A stretch of DNA of 64,000 bases from VXOZ01 sp965220045 (GTDB lineage Bacteria > Chloroflexota > UBA11872 > VXOZ01). The stretch is taken from positions 2,480,001 through 2,544,000 of the forward strand of contig OZ244803.1 in the NCBI GenBank assembly GCA_965220045.1, read 5' to 3'. Positions 51,796 to 60,692 of this stretch are shown piece by piece (position 1 is the first letter of the stretch; each line of letters opens with the position of its first letter). Under the pieces are notes generated by a model. The model ran no database searches. It was given only the letters and a program-made list of their open reading frames with translations, and was not told the origin of the DNA. Both the position numbers and the translations under genes were made by a program.

Positions 51796-52572
51796 ATGAC
51801 TGACACGCTTGAAATCGCGGGCAAGCAATTCAATTCCCGGCTGATGATCGGCACGGGAAAGTACCGGACGCCCGACGAAATGATTGCCGCTATCGAGGCG
51901 TCCGGGGCCGAAATCATCACGGTCGCCATTCGCCGTCTCGATCTCAGCAACCCGCAGGCAAAGACCATCCTCGACCACATCGACTGGGAGCGCTACACGA
52001 TCTTGCCGAACACCGCCGGCGCCCGCAACGCGGACGAGGCCATCGTTACCTCCAAGCTGGCGCGCGAACTGACCGGTTCCAACTGGGTCAAACTCGAAGT
52101 ACAGCCGGACCCGGATTCGCTCCTGCCGGACCCCGTGGACACGCTGCTGGCCGCCGAAGCGCTCGTGAAGGACGGGTTTATCGTGCTGCCGTACATCCAC
52201 GCCGATCCCATTCTGGCGCGGCGCTTGGAAGACGTGGGCTGCGCGACCGTGATGCCCCTCGGCTCGCCCATCGGCTCCGGTCAAGGCATCTTTACGCGGG
52301 AAGAGATTGAACTCATCGTCGAGCAGGCCAACGTGCCCGTGGTCGTGGACGCCGGGCTCGGCGTGCCGTCCGAAGCCGCACAGTCGCTGGAAATCGGCGC
52401 GGACGCCGTGCTGATCAACACGGCGATCGCCCGCGCCGCCGACCCGGTGTTGATGGCGGAAGGCTTCCGTCTCGGCGTCGAGGCCGGCCGCAAGGCTTAT
52501 CAAGCCGGCCGTATCGCGCAACAGAAGTTCGCCAGCCCGAGCAGTCCGGTAGCGGGCGTGGTGCACGCCTAG
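51796..52572 (+). CDS. thiG: Thiazole synthase ThiG
   Basis: Forms the thiazole phosphate of thiamin from deoxyxylulose 5-phosphate, dehydroglycine and ThiS thiocarboxylate. The 258-residue TIM-barrel has SRLMIGTGKYR, the active-site lysine in NWVKLEVQPDPDSLLPD, VLPYIHADPILARRLEDVG and the phosphate loops LGSPIGSGQG and VDAGLGVPSEA. The ATG at 51796 has AAAGGA upstream; a TTG 18 nt earlier is an alternative. It is the first gene after the TPP riboswitch. Confidence 0.95.
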   Translation: MTDTLEIAGKQFNSRLMIGTGKYRTPDEMIAAIEASGAEIITVAIRRLDLSNPQAKTILDHIDWERYTILPNTAGARNADEAIVTSKLARELTGSNWVKLEVQPDPDSLLPDPVDTLLAAEALVKDGFIVLPYIHADPILARRLEDVGCATVMPLGSPIGSGQGIFTREEIELIVEQANVPVVVDAGLGVPSEAAQSLEIGADAVLINTAIARAADPVLMAEGFRLGVEAGRKAYQAGRIAQQKFASPSSPVAGVVHA

Positions 52573-52592
52573 CACGCCAATTCCCACGCTGC

Positions 52593-53311
52593 ATGAAACC
52601 GCAACTGCCCTATCCGTGTCTTACGCTGATTACGCGCCTGGGGGCGCCCAAGCACATTGCCCCGCAGGAAACAGGCCCTGCGCTGCGTCCGGTCTTTCCG
52701 CTGCATACGCGTAATCCGCTGGCGAGCACCCTGGTGCAGCGTGTCCGGGAAGGCATGGAGGGCGGCGTACACGTCGTACAGTTGCGCGAGAAAGAATCCG
52801 CCGCCAAGGATCTCTACACTCTTGCGCAGCAATTGCGGCATTTGACCGCGGAGCGCGCGCTCTTTCATGGTCAACGACCGTGATAGACGTAGCGCTCGCC
52901 GTCGGTGCGGATGGGGTGCACTTGCCGGAGGACGGCCTGCCGGTCGCGGCGGCGCGCCGCTTGCTGGGTGAAGACAAGCTGATCGGCTGTTCGGTGCATG
53001 ACGTCACGGGCGCCCTGCAATGCCAACAGGAAGGCGCGGACTTCGTCCACGTTGGGACTCTGTACGCGACGGCCTCCAAGCCGGGGCGCGCCCCGGCCGG
53101 GCCTGAGCTCGTGCGCAACGTGGCGGCGGCAGTCGACATTCCCGTCATCGGCGTGGGCGGCATCTCGACGCAAAACGCGCCCACCGTCATGGCCGCCGGC
53201 GCTCACGGCGTGGCCGTGATCAGCGCCCTGCTCGACGCACCCGACACGTCGGAGGCCGCACAAGCGCTCACGCGAGCCCTGGCGGCACGCCCACAGGTGC
53301 GGCCACGATGA
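52593..53311 (+). pseudogene. thiE: Thiamin phosphate synthase ThiE, split by frameshifts
   Basis: ThiE joins pyrimidine and thiazole phosphates. The N-terminal part (52593-52883) carries GGVHVVQLREKESAAKDLYT and stops at TGA; the C-terminal part (52880-53311, GTG start) has DVALAVGADGVHLPEDGLPV, LIGCSVHD, GADFVHVGTLYATASKPG and IPVIGVGGISTQN. The conserved MVNDR segment between them lies in the third frame (from 52867). This means two 1-nt insertions: one in CTTTC near 52864 and one in GTGATAG near 52883. The stop and GTG overlap by 4 nt (GTGA), so coupled translation of two halves is possible, but the missing NDR argues for damage or sequence error. Confidence 0.8.
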
Positions 53312-53685
53312 CGGCGGAACCACCTCTTTCCCACACAGAAGATACGCACTCCGAGACTCCGGACATCCGCATCAGAGTGAATGGGGAAGACCGCGTGGTG
53401 GCCGCAGGGACGGTGCTGGCTGCCTATCTGGCAGCGCACGACGTACCGGCCCGGTTCGTCGCCGTCGCGGTGAACAACGAAGTCGTCCGCCGCGCCGACC
53501 ACGCCGGCGTCGTTTTGCACGACGGCGACGTGGTGGAGATCGTCCGCATGGTCGGCGGCGGCAGCCATCAGAATTGGTCTATGCTGTATTCCACCACGAA
53601 AGAAGCACGACTCTCAGCCCCGGCAACTCAGAAGCCATTGCCACGGGAAACCAAGGAATCGGGACGCGATGCCCACGACAACTGA
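53308..53685 (+). CDS. thiS: Sulfur carrier protein ThiS with C-terminal extension
   Basis: A 125-residue protein whose core (about 25-85) is a beta-grasp ThiS: IRIRVNGEDRVVAAGTVLAA, FVAVAVNNEVV and LHDGDVVEIVRMVGGG. ThiS normally ends at the Gly-Gly, whose terminus becomes a thiocarboxylate. Here about 40 residues follow (SHQNWSMLYSTTKEARLSA onward). Without cleavage the carrier could not be activated. It starts 4 nt before the thiE end and overlaps thiO by 17 nt. An extra 24-residue N-terminus is also unusual. Confidence 0.85.
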   Translation: MTAEPPLSHTEDTHSETPDIRIRVNGEDRVVAAGTVLAAYLAAHDVPARFVAVAVNNEVVRRADHAGVVLHDGDVVEIVRMVGGGSHQNWSMLYSTTKEARLSAPATQKPLPRETKESGRDAHDN

Positions 53686-54784
53686 CGTAGCCATCGTCGG
53701 CGGTGGCATCATCGGCTGCGCGCTCGCCTACACTTTGGCGAAGACCGGTATGCAGGTCGCCGTCTTCGAGAAGGAGCGCGTCGGCGGCCAGGCGCGCATC
53801 GCCGCGGCCGGTATTCTCGGATCAGGCGTGGAGGGCAACCACGACGACCACATTCTCAATCTATTCGTTCAATCCGCCAAGCTGTACCCCGACTTTGCGG
53901 TTGAGCTCGAAGCCGCCACCGGTCTGGATGCCACTTACACGCGTTCCGGCGCGCTCAAGGTCGTATTTGGCGAAAAGCAAACGGACTTTGTCAGCGCCCA
54001 GGCCAGATCACTGGCCGCGCGCGGTGAGCGAGTCGCCTGGCTGGACACCGGCGCCTTGCGCCGCGAAGAACCGCTGGTCAACGGAGAGGCGCGCGGCGCT
54101 GTACTCTTCAAGGATGACGCCCACGTGTACGCGCCGCAACTCATGCACGTGCTGACGCTGGCAGCCGTCGCTCAAGGTGTCACGATTCACGAGCACACAC
54201 CGGTGCATGGTTTCCTCACCCGCGGCGCTGCCGTCACCGGGGTGCGGACTGCCACCGGGCCGGTGCACGCCAACCACACCGTCGTTGCCGCCGGAGCCTG
54301 GAGCCGCGCCCTAGGCGACCTCTTGGGCGTCAACGTGCCGTTGCAGCCGACCCGCGGCCAGGTAATGGTGCTGGAGACGTACGACCGCCCGCTGCGGCGC
54401 GTCGTCTTTGGCGCGGGCGGCTACCTGGCGCCCAAGCAGGACGGCCGCATCGTTGTGGGCGCTACCGAAGAAGACGCCGGTTTCGAGCGCGAAAACACCG
54501 TTGCGGGCGTGGCGTTTCTGGTTAAGATTCTGCAGCGGCTCGCCCCCAGCCTCGCGGACACGCGTGTGCACCACCTCGGCGTCGGCTTGCGGCCCACGCC
54601 ATCCGACGGCCTGCCGCTGCTGGGACCGGTCACGCACCGGCCGGGCCTGTGGGTCGCCGCCGGCCACCACCGCAACGGCATCCTGCTCGCCCCCATTACC
54701 GCCCGACTCATGGGCAACGCCATACGGGATGGCGACCTGGCGCCGCTGGAACCGTTCGCGCCGGAGCGGTTTGCGGTGCAGTGA
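53669..54784 (+). CDS. thiO: Glycine oxidase ThiO (FAD-dependent)
   Basis: Oxidises glycine to dehydroglycine (iminoacetate) for ThiG. A 371-residue DAO-family flavoprotein. The FAD-binding start is TDVAIVGGGIIGCALAYTLA, with VAVFEKERVGGQA for the ribose. Internal landmarks are TRGQVMVLETYDRP, RVVFGAGGYLAPKQDGRIVV and, at the C-terminus, LGVGLRPTPSDGLPLLGPV and GLWVAAGHHRNGILLAP. AAGGAA precedes the ATG. It completes the aerobic thiazole branch thiG-thiS-thiO. Confidence 0.92.
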   Translation: MPTTTDVAIVGGGIIGCALAYTLAKTGMQVAVFEKERVGGQARIAAAGILGSGVEGNHDDHILNLFVQSAKLYPDFAVELEAATGLDATYTRSGALKVVFGEKQTDFVSAQARSLAARGERVAWLDTGALRREEPLVNGEARGAVLFKDDAHVYAPQLMHVLTLAAVAQGVTIHEHTPVHGFLTRGAAVTGVRTATGPVHANHTVVAAGAWSRALGDLLGVNVPLQPTRGQVMVLETYDRPLRRVVFGAGGYLAPKQDGRIVVGATEEDAGFERENTVAGVAFLVKILQRLAPSLADTRVHHLGVGLRPTPSDGLPLLGPVTHRPGLWVAAGHHRNGILLAPITARLMGNAIRDGDLAPLEPFAPERFAVQ

Positions 54785-54869
54785 ACAACGGTGCGCGGTC
54801 TAACCGCAATGCGCCGAACAGCGCCCACGCTGCCTCAGGGCGCGACTGGACATAGGCAAAGGAAGAACC

Positions 54870-55850
54870 ATGTCAGATAAGAACGCCAAGGAACCGCCGC
54901 TCTCGAATGATGCGCTGGCGCTTGTGCCGCAGACCGCGATTCGCGGCCCGCGTCTCACGTTCGACCTCCCCGGGCTCGCCATCGGCGTTGCCGAGTACGC
55001 GGAGGGTCCCACGGGCTGCACAGTGTTCAAATTCGGCCATAGCGCCGTGGCCGCCGTGGACATTCGGGGCGGCGCCCACGCAACGCTCTACACCGAACCG
55101 CTGCAAAACGGCGAAGGCAAACTGGACGCCATTTGCCTGGCCGGCGGCTCGTTCTACGGCCTGGAAGCGGCTACGGGTGTGGCGGCGGAGTTGCTGGCGC
55201 AGCGCGCCTACTCGCCCCACTGGAGCAACATCGCCCTGGTTTCCGGCGCTATCATCTACGATTTCGGCCCCCGCGACAACGCCATCTATCCGGACGCAGC
55301 CCTGGGGCGGGCGGCGCTAGAGGCGGCGCAACCGGGGATCTTTCCGCTCGGGCCCCAGGGAGCGGGCCGCTCGGCGACGGTGGGCAAGTGGCTGCAGAAG
55401 CCCTACCGGAGCGAGCACGCCGGTCAGGGCGGCGCCTTTCGTGAAGTCAACGGCGTAAAGGCGGCCGTTTTCACGGTCGTGAACGCCGTGGGCGCTATCG
55501 TCGACCGCGACGGCCGCGTGGTGCGCGGCTCGCTGAACCCGCAGACGGGCGAACGGCCGCGCGTGGCTGACGCGGGCTTGCCGGCGCCGCCCCCACCGGG
55601 CAACACGACCCTCACGGTCGTAGTGACGAACCAGATTCTAGGAGGCTGGTCGCTGCGCCAGCTTGCCCGCCACGTGCACACGTCCATGGCGCGGGCCATT
55701 GAGCCGCTGCATACGATTTCAGACGGCGACGTGCTCTACGCCGTAACCACCAACGAGATCCCGCAAAATGAGGGGCTGAATGAGTACGTCCTGAGCATGC
55801 TCGCCTCGGAAACGGCCTGGGACGCGGTGCTGGCGTCATTCGTTCAGTAA
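54870..55850 (+). CDS. P1 family (S58, DmpA-like) peptidase
   Basis: A 326-residue autoprocessing Ntn hydrolase. The N-terminal part has GPTGCTVFKFG and AVAAVDIRGGAHATLYTEPL; LAGGSFYGLEAATGVAAELL and NAIYPDAALGRAAL follow. The self-cleavage site is at PGNTTLTVVVTNQIL, where the new N-terminal Thr is the nucleophile. Such enzymes act as aminopeptidases or on beta-peptides and amides. A tail of 86 bp separates it from thiO. Readthrough from the thi operon is possible, but a thiamin role is unproven. Confidence 0.92.
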   Translation: MSDKNAKEPPLSNDALALVPQTAIRGPRLTFDLPGLAIGVAEYAEGPTGCTVFKFGHSAVAAVDIRGGAHATLYTEPLQNGEGKLDAICLAGGSFYGLEAATGVAAELLAQRAYSPHWSNIALVSGAIIYDFGPRDNAIYPDAALGRAALEAAQPGIFPLGPQGAGRSATVGKWLQKPYRSEHAGQGGAFREVNGVKAAVFTVVNAVGAIVDRDGRVVRGSLNPQTGERPRVADAGLPAPPPPGNTTLTVVVTNQILGGWSLRQLARHVHTSMARAIEPLHTISDGDVLYAVTTNEIPQNEGLNEYVLSMLASETAWDAVLASFVQ

Positions 55851-55956
55851 AAGGACCAATAGTCTGCCGCAACTACATCATCGTCTTGAATTGAGAATTC
55901 GAACGCTCACCAGGCGTTGGGATGTGACAGAGATACTTGCTTGCTGCCGTCACATC

Positions 55957-56247
55957 GGTAAGTGTTGAGTAATTCGTTGACAGAGTCTGTTGCCGGCACG
56001 ATCTTACCAGGCCTAGAGCACGGCTCTTTCCGTCATTCCCGCGAAAGGCCGCCCCCGCGCGGGGGCACAGAATCCATCTTCTCCGCGTGCCCTGGACTCC
56101 AGCCTCCGCCGGAGTGACGGACACATGGTCTGACTCATGTCGACGCAAAGCTACCGCAGTGTTGTACACACACTTACGGTAGTATCCCTGATGGTTTTCA
56201 CCTTTCCTCAAGGCCCAAATCTGTCAAAGAACTACCTGACACGAACA
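55957..56247. mobile_element. MITE-like 291-bp derivative of the 37301 insertion sequence
   Basis: The ends are inverted copies of that IS end. Left: GGTAAGTGTTGAGTAATTCG then TTGACAGA. Right, read inward: TGTTCGTGTCAGGTAGTTCT then TTGACAGAT. There is no transposase. The interior includes hairpins such as CATTCCCGCGAAAGG and a GCCCCCGCGCGGGGGC palindrome. No target duplication is seen (ACATC left, GTACC right). Confidence 0.65.
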
Positions 56248-56401
56248 GTACCGAGCACAGTGAGGAATCGAAGGTAATTTGCCACTCATCCCCATCTACT
56301 CCAGTGTAATTCTTGCAGGGATCTCGCCAGCTTTCTGGTGAAGAAGACTGCGAGTCGCCGCGCCACGCTCGGAACAACAGCGCCTGCAACAGAGAAGATA
56401 G

Positions 56402-56421
56402 ATTCCCGCTTCCGCGGGAAT
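56402..56421. repeat. Dispersed hairpin ATTCCCGC...GCGGGAAT
   Basis: Perfect arms ATTCCCGC/GCGGGAAT around TTCC, followed by GACGG, as in the composite repeat at 37300. Confidence 0.7.
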
Positions 56422-56533
56422 GACGGACAATGGTACAGCCGGCAATTCCTTCGAGGACTGGTAGTTATTCAACTGTTGCCGCGCGAGAGCGCCGGCACTG
56501 AGTGAACTAACACAATTTCAGGTCAAGCGCTGC

Positions 56534-57208
56534 ATGACAGTCTCACCCTCGCCAGCTATCGGCACATATCAGGAAAAGTCCTTGCACGCGGCGCTCAAGG
56601 ACTGGTATGCCGCGCCAGGCGACCTTGCCGAGCAGCCGGTGGACGGCTACGTAGTAGACCTGGTGCGTGGCAACGAGCTCATCGAGATCCAGACGCGGAA
56701 CTTCTCCGCCCTGAAGCGTAAGCTCGCCACGCTATTGCAACAGCATTCCGTGCGCCTCGTGCATCCCATTCCAGCACGGAAGTGGATCGTGCGGCTCGAC
56801 CGCGACGGCGCCACCGTGCTCAGCCGCCGCCGCTCACCGAAGCGCGGCACGCTGCTCGATGTCTTCGATGAGCTTGTGAGCATCCCGCACCTCGTTGCCC
56901 ACCCGCGCTTTGCGTTGAAAGTGCTGCTCGTCGCGGTGGAAGAAACGCGCCAACAGGACGGCCGCGGCAGTTGGCGGCGGCGCGGCTGGAGCATCCACGA
57001 CCAAAAACTCGTCGGCGTGGAGCGCCAACACTGCTTTCATGGCCCGGCGGACTTCGCCGTGCTCCTGCCGGCAACGCTCGCAGAACCCTTCACCAGCAGC
57101 GACATTGCCGCGCGCCTTGGCGTGCGCCGCGGCCAAGGACAGAAGATCGCCTACTGCCTGCGCCACATGGGAGCTATCGAACTCGTCGGCAAACAAGGTC
57201 CAAAATGA
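56534..57208 (+). CDS. Conserved hypothetical protein, nuclease-like N-terminus with C-terminal winged helix
   Basis: A 224-residue protein I cannot name with confidence. The N-terminus has IGTYQEKSLHAALKDWYA, VDGYVVDLVRGNELIEIQTR and FSALKRKLATLLQQHSVRLV; D...E-x-Q with strands around it resembles PD-(D/E)xK-type folds with Gln in place of Lys. The C-terminal 45 residues (EPFTSSDIAARLGVRRGQGQ, then KIAYCLRHMGAIELV) read as a winged helix. It lies alone on the plus strand. The call of a DNA-acting protein is inference. Confidence 0.65.
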   Translation: MTVSPSPAIGTYQEKSLHAALKDWYAAPGDLAEQPVDGYVVDLVRGNELIEIQTRNFSALKRKLATLLQQHSVRLVHPIPARKWIVRLDRDGATVLSRRRSPKRGTLLDVFDELVSIPHLVAHPRFALKVLLVAVEETRQQDGRGSWRRRGWSIHDQKLVGVERQHCFHGPADFAVLLPATLAEPFTSSDIAARLGVRRGQGQKIAYCLRHMGAIELVGKQGPK

Positions 57209-57293
57209 ACGCTTACCAATATGCGCGGACAGGCGTGAGATCCCGCTCTCCGCACGATAACTCTGAAACCTAAATCAAGAACCACCAGCGGAG

Positions 57294-57326
57294 AAAAAAG
57301 GAGGGCTGCGCTTGCGCTAGCCCTCC
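57294..57326 (-). terminator. Rho-independent terminator of the oxidoreductase at 57354
   Basis: Stem GGAGGGCT/AGCCCTCC with loop, followed on the minus strand by TTTTTTC (57299-57294). It lies 28 bp after the stop at 57354. A textbook intrinsic terminator. Confidence 0.88.
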
Positions 57327-57353
57327 ATTGCTCATTCTCTTGTAGGTTGCGGT

Positions 57354-58421
57354 CTAGTCCAGCGGGAAGTTCACCGGCGCGGGTGAGATCTTGCCGGCCT
57401 TCTGGATGCCGACGGCGATCTCCAGTGCGTGGCGGGCCTCTTCACCGGTAATGGCGGGCGGGCGGCCCTCGTGGATGGCCTGCACCATGTCTTCCACCTG
57501 CACCTGGTGGCCGTTCCAGCCTTTCACCGTCGGGTCGGCGGCCGCGGTCATGCGCGCTGAATAACCGGACTTCATCTCCTGCTCTTCCTCTTCCTCCCGG
57601 TCGCCCTGGATGCGCCAGGTAACGACACCGGCGTTCGTCAGGCAGATGCTGCCTTTTTCGCCAAAGAAGTGGAAGTTATGGTCGAGCCCCGGATAGGCCG
57701 AGGTGGTGAAGACCATGTTGCCGAACGAGCCGTTCGCGAAGCGGGCGTTCACCACGGCCAGGTCTTCCGTCTCGATGGCGTGGGTAAAGGTGCCGAGTTG
57801 AGCGGTCAGAGAATCCACCGGGCCCATGATCCATTGGAGGAGATCGATGCTGTGAATGCCCTGGTTCATGGACGCGCCGCCGCCGTCGAACTTGTAGGTG
57901 CCGCGCCAACTCACCGGGCCGCCGCCGGAAAAGTACTCCGCCGTGCGCAGCCAATAGAGCTGCACGTCGGCGTAGAAGACGCGGCCCAAGCGGCCGGACG
58001 CGATAGTCTCTTTCACCTTGGCGTAGAGCGGATGCAACCGGGACTGGAAAATCGCCATCAGCTTGACGTCATGCTCGCGGCACGCCGCGATAAGGGCGTC
58101 CGCCTTCTCCAGGGTGACGTCCAGGGGCTTTTCGCAAATGACGTGCTTGCCGGCCTCCGCCGCCTGAATGCCCAACTCGGCATGGGTGCCGGTGGGCGTG
58201 CAGATGTTCACCACCTGAATGGCGTCATCGGCGAGCAGATCCGCCACGGAGCCATAGGCCGTAACGCCATGCTTTTCCGCGAGGCCCACCGCAAACTGCG
58301 GCTCCATGTCGGCGATACCGATCAAATCCGCTCCGGCGGCGTCCTTGATTGCCTGTGTATGGGAGCCGGCAATGCCTCCCGCGCCAATCACGCCAAAGCC
58401 AATCGCTTCCTGCGCTGCCAT
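57354..58421 (-). CDS. Gfo/Idh/MocA-family oxidoreductase
   Basis: A 355-residue dehydrogenase. The Rossmann start is IGFGVIGAGGIAGSHTQAI; the EKP motif is CEKPLDVTLEKAD; the C-terminal domain has GGGASMNQGIHSIDLLQWIMG with the His/Asp pair. TAGGAGG is 11 nt before the ATG. An intrinsic terminator follows, so it is monocistronic. It is the most canonical of the six family members in the window. Confidence 0.94.
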   Translation of the reverse strand: MAAQEAIGFGVIGAGGIAGSHTQAIKDAAGADLIGIADMEPQFAVGLAEKHGVTAYGSVADLLADDAIQVVNICTPTGTHAELGIQAAEAGKHVICEKPLDVTLEKADALIAACREHDVKLMAIFQSRLHPLYAKVKETIASGRLGRVFYADVQLYWLRTAEYFSGGGPVSWRGTYKFDGGGASMNQGIHSIDLLQWIMGPVDSLTAQLGTFTHAIETEDLAVVNARFANGSFGNMVFTTSAYPGLDHNFHFFGEKGSICLTNAGVVTWRIQGDREEEEEQEMKSGYSARMTAAADPTVKGWNGHQVQVEDMVQAIHEGRPPAITGEEARHALEIAVGIQKAGKISPAPVNFPLD

Positions 58422-58514
58422 CTCAAATCAACCTCCTACTGCTCTCTCACGTTTCACATTCCGCCTTGCGCCTATAACCGACCTTTGCCCTGTGAAGTTT
58501 GGTGCCTTTAGACC

Positions 58515-58536
58515 CCCTCTCCCTCGAGGGAGAGGG
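58515..58536. repeat. Perfect CCCTCTCCCTC/GAGGGAGAGGG hairpin repeat
   Basis: An intact 22-bp copy of the family split by the IS at 26163. It is followed by GCCGGGGTGAGGGTGAATCTT, as at 27440. The 58422-58635 gap holds no gene. Confidence 0.8.
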
Positions 58537-58635
58537 CCGGGGTGAGGGTGAATCTTCCCCAGATTCGCTACGTCCAATCTGATTTAGCGCAATCCGCTCG
58601 TGCCTTCCATTGAAGGCACAGGCGGCATTCTTGTG

Positions 58636-59937
58636 CTACGCCACTTCGTAATGCTGACCGTCCACGATCAGCGTATCGTTGCGGTGCGGGCCGACGCCGA
58701 CCATGAAGATACTCATACCGCCCGCCAGCTCGCTAATGCGCTGCAGGTACGCCTGGGCGTTGGGCGGCAAGTCGTGCCACGCGCGCGCCTCAGTCGTCGA
58801 CTCCTGCCAGCCGGGCAATTCCTCGTAGATCGGCTGTGCGCGCGCCATCAGGCGCGTATCCGGCACCGTCTCATAGCGCGTGCCGTCCACGTCGTAGGCC
58901 ACGCAGAGCTTGAGCGTCGGGAGTTGGTCGAGCACGTCAATCTTCGTGACGGCGATCGATGAAAAGCCGCACAATTCGGCGGCATAGCGCACGGCGACCG
59001 CATCGAACCAGCCGCAGCGGCGGGGCCGCCCGGTCGTGGCGCCGTATTCCTCGCCCACTTCACGCAAGGTCTCACCCATTTCACCGTCAATATCGGTAGG
59101 CACCGGACCCTCGCCCACCGCCGTGGTATACGCCTTGACGACGCCGATGATGTTGGTGATCTGATGCGGCGGCACGCCGGCGCCGGTGGCGCTGCCGCCC
59201 GCTATCGGCGATGACGACGTGACGTAGGGATAGATCCCCCAATCGATGTCGCGCAGCGCGCCAAGCTGGCCTTCCAAGAGTATCGTCTTGTCTTCCCGCA
59301 AGGCCTGCTGGACCAAGGGGTGCGTATTCTTGATATATGGCGCGAGTTGCCTGCCCCACGCCAGCGCCTGTTCCAGCACATCGTCATACGACAGTGGATC
59401 GTGGTCGAAGACACGTGTGAGCACGCGATTCTTCACGTCCATCACGTGGCGCAGGTATGTGCGCAGGTGTTCCGGATCGACAAGATCGCCCATGCGTATG
59501 CCGACCCGCGCCGCCTTGTCCGTATAGCAGGGACCAATACCGCGCTTCGTGGTGCCTTGGGCGTCCTTGCCGCGCGCCTCTTCCTCGAGACCGTCGAAGA
59601 GCACGTGATACGGCATCACCACCTGCGCCCGCTCCGAGATGTGCAAACGGCTCGGCGGAGTCTCCAGACCGGCGTCGTTGAGCGTCTGCATTTCCGATAG
59701 GAAAGACTGCGGATTGACGGCCATGCCCGTGCCAAGCACGTTGTGGACGTGCGGGTAGAAGACCCCACAGGGGAACAGATGCAACGCAAACTTGCCATGG
59801 TTGTTGACGACCGTATGACCCGCGTTATCCCCGCCCTGGTAACGAATTACCATATGGGCCTGCGAGGCCATGAAATCCACCACGCGTCCCTTGCCCTCGT
59901 CACCCCACTGGGCTCCAACCACGGCTGTGACTGGCAT
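58636..59937 (-). CDS. purA: Adenylosuccinate synthetase
   Basis: Makes adenylosuccinate from IMP, GTP and aspartate, the first step from IMP to AMP. 433 residues. The GTP P-loop is GAQWGDEGKGRVVD, with the catalytic Asp/His in RYQGGDNAGHTVV. TTKRGIGPCYTDKAARVGIR, EGQLGALRDIDWGIYPYVTS and GEYGATTGRPRRCGWFDAV-type segments are present. GAGGGAGG precedes the ATG at 59937. It is a single gene on the minus strand. All expected motifs are present. Confidence 0.96.
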   Translation of the reverse strand: MPVTAVVGAQWGDEGKGRVVDFMASQAHMVIRYQGGDNAGHTVVNNHGKFALHLFPCGVFYPHVHNVLGTGMAVNPQSFLSEMQTLNDAGLETPPSRLHISERAQVVMPYHVLFDGLEEEARGKDAQGTTKRGIGPCYTDKAARVGIRMGDLVDPEHLRTYLRHVMDVKNRVLTRVFDHDPLSYDDVLEQALAWGRQLAPYIKNTHPLVQQALREDKTILLEGQLGALRDIDWGIYPYVTSSSPIAGGSATGAGVPPHQITNIIGVVKAYTTAVGEGPVPTDIDGEMGETLREVGEEYGATTGRPRRCGWFDAVAVRYAAELCGFSSIAVTKIDVLDQLPTLKLCVAYDVDGTRYETVPDTRLMARAQPIYEELPGWQESTTEARAWHDLPPNAQAYLQRISELAGGMSIFMVGVGPHRNDTLIVDGQHYEVA

Positions 59938-60119
59938 CGTCGCCTCCCTCAACACAAGCTAAACCAAGCCGTCAGTTTAGCAGAAAGTCCGTACTCCGGC
60001 ATCACCGGCGTGATGCGCCATTCCTCATGGTACCTTATGCCCGCGCGGCGGACAAACCAGCCGCTTTGGCCGCGCTTGCCGCAGCGAACGAACCTGCGAC
60101 AGCGTCCGCGGCACACACG

Positions 60120-60692
60120 TCAATCCTCTACATCTTCACCGGCCAAGGAGGTCGCGTCAACGAGCAAAAGCACGCCAATCAGCAAGAATGCGCCGAGCGC
60201 CATCACAGGAATGGAGACAAAGCCGAATTCGTGCACCCACATGGCGTTGCACGGGGCCTGCGCGCTGCAGCTTGTTGCCTGATCCAACGCGGGCACGCGC
60301 TGCACCAGCGTGTGATAGAAGGCCAGCGCCGCGCCGATGCCGGCTAACGGCAGCGCATACCAACCCACGGCGTGGTCCTCACGCAGCGCGCCTATGCCCA
60401 AAATTGCCACCAGCGGATACATGGCGATGCGCTGCAACCAGCACAGCGTACAGGGCGGATAGTTGGCGATTTCAGAGAGGTAGAGACTGCCGAGGGTCGC
60501 AATGAGCGCCACCATGCACGCGATGCCAAGGGCGGAGTCCTGACACTGCGTCCACAAGCGCTCTACGCCGGGCCAGCGTCCGGGCACATCGAGGGAGAAA
60601 ACACGCCCCCCAACCGCCGCGATGACCCAAACGGCTACTCCCGCATAGGCGATGAGCGTAAGCGTTGCGAGTGCTTGCGGCACGGACCACAC
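60120..60692 (-). CDS. DsbB/BdbC-like disulfide bond formation protein
   Basis: A 190-residue protein with about five membrane helices. It has the CxxC in PPCTLCWLQRIAMYPL and a second Cys pair in the periplasmic loop, TSCSAQAPCNAMWV, matching the quinone-reducing DsbB arrangement. It should reoxidise a DsbA-like partner, which is not in the window. The start is GTG at 60692 without a clear Shine-Dalgarno. The CydDC-like exporter and parvulin elsewhere in the window also concern extracytoplasmic redox and folding. Confidence 0.86.
   Translation of the reverse strand: MWSVPQALATLTLIAYAGVAVWVIAAVGGRVFSLDVPGRWPGVERLWTQCQDSALGIACMVALIATLGSLYLSEIANYPPCTLCWLQRIAMYPLVAILGIGALREDHAVGWYALPLAGIGAALAFYHTLVQRVPALDQATSCSAQAPCNAMWVHEFGFVSIPVMALGAFLLIGVLLLVDATSLAGEDVED

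Larger units (their letters stand above)
55851..56533. other. Intergenic region, 683 bp
   Basis: No gene is supported. It holds the 55957-56247 IS-derived element and, at 56402-56421, the hairpin ATTCCCGCTTCCGCGGGAAT followed by GACGG. Confidence 0.6.
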
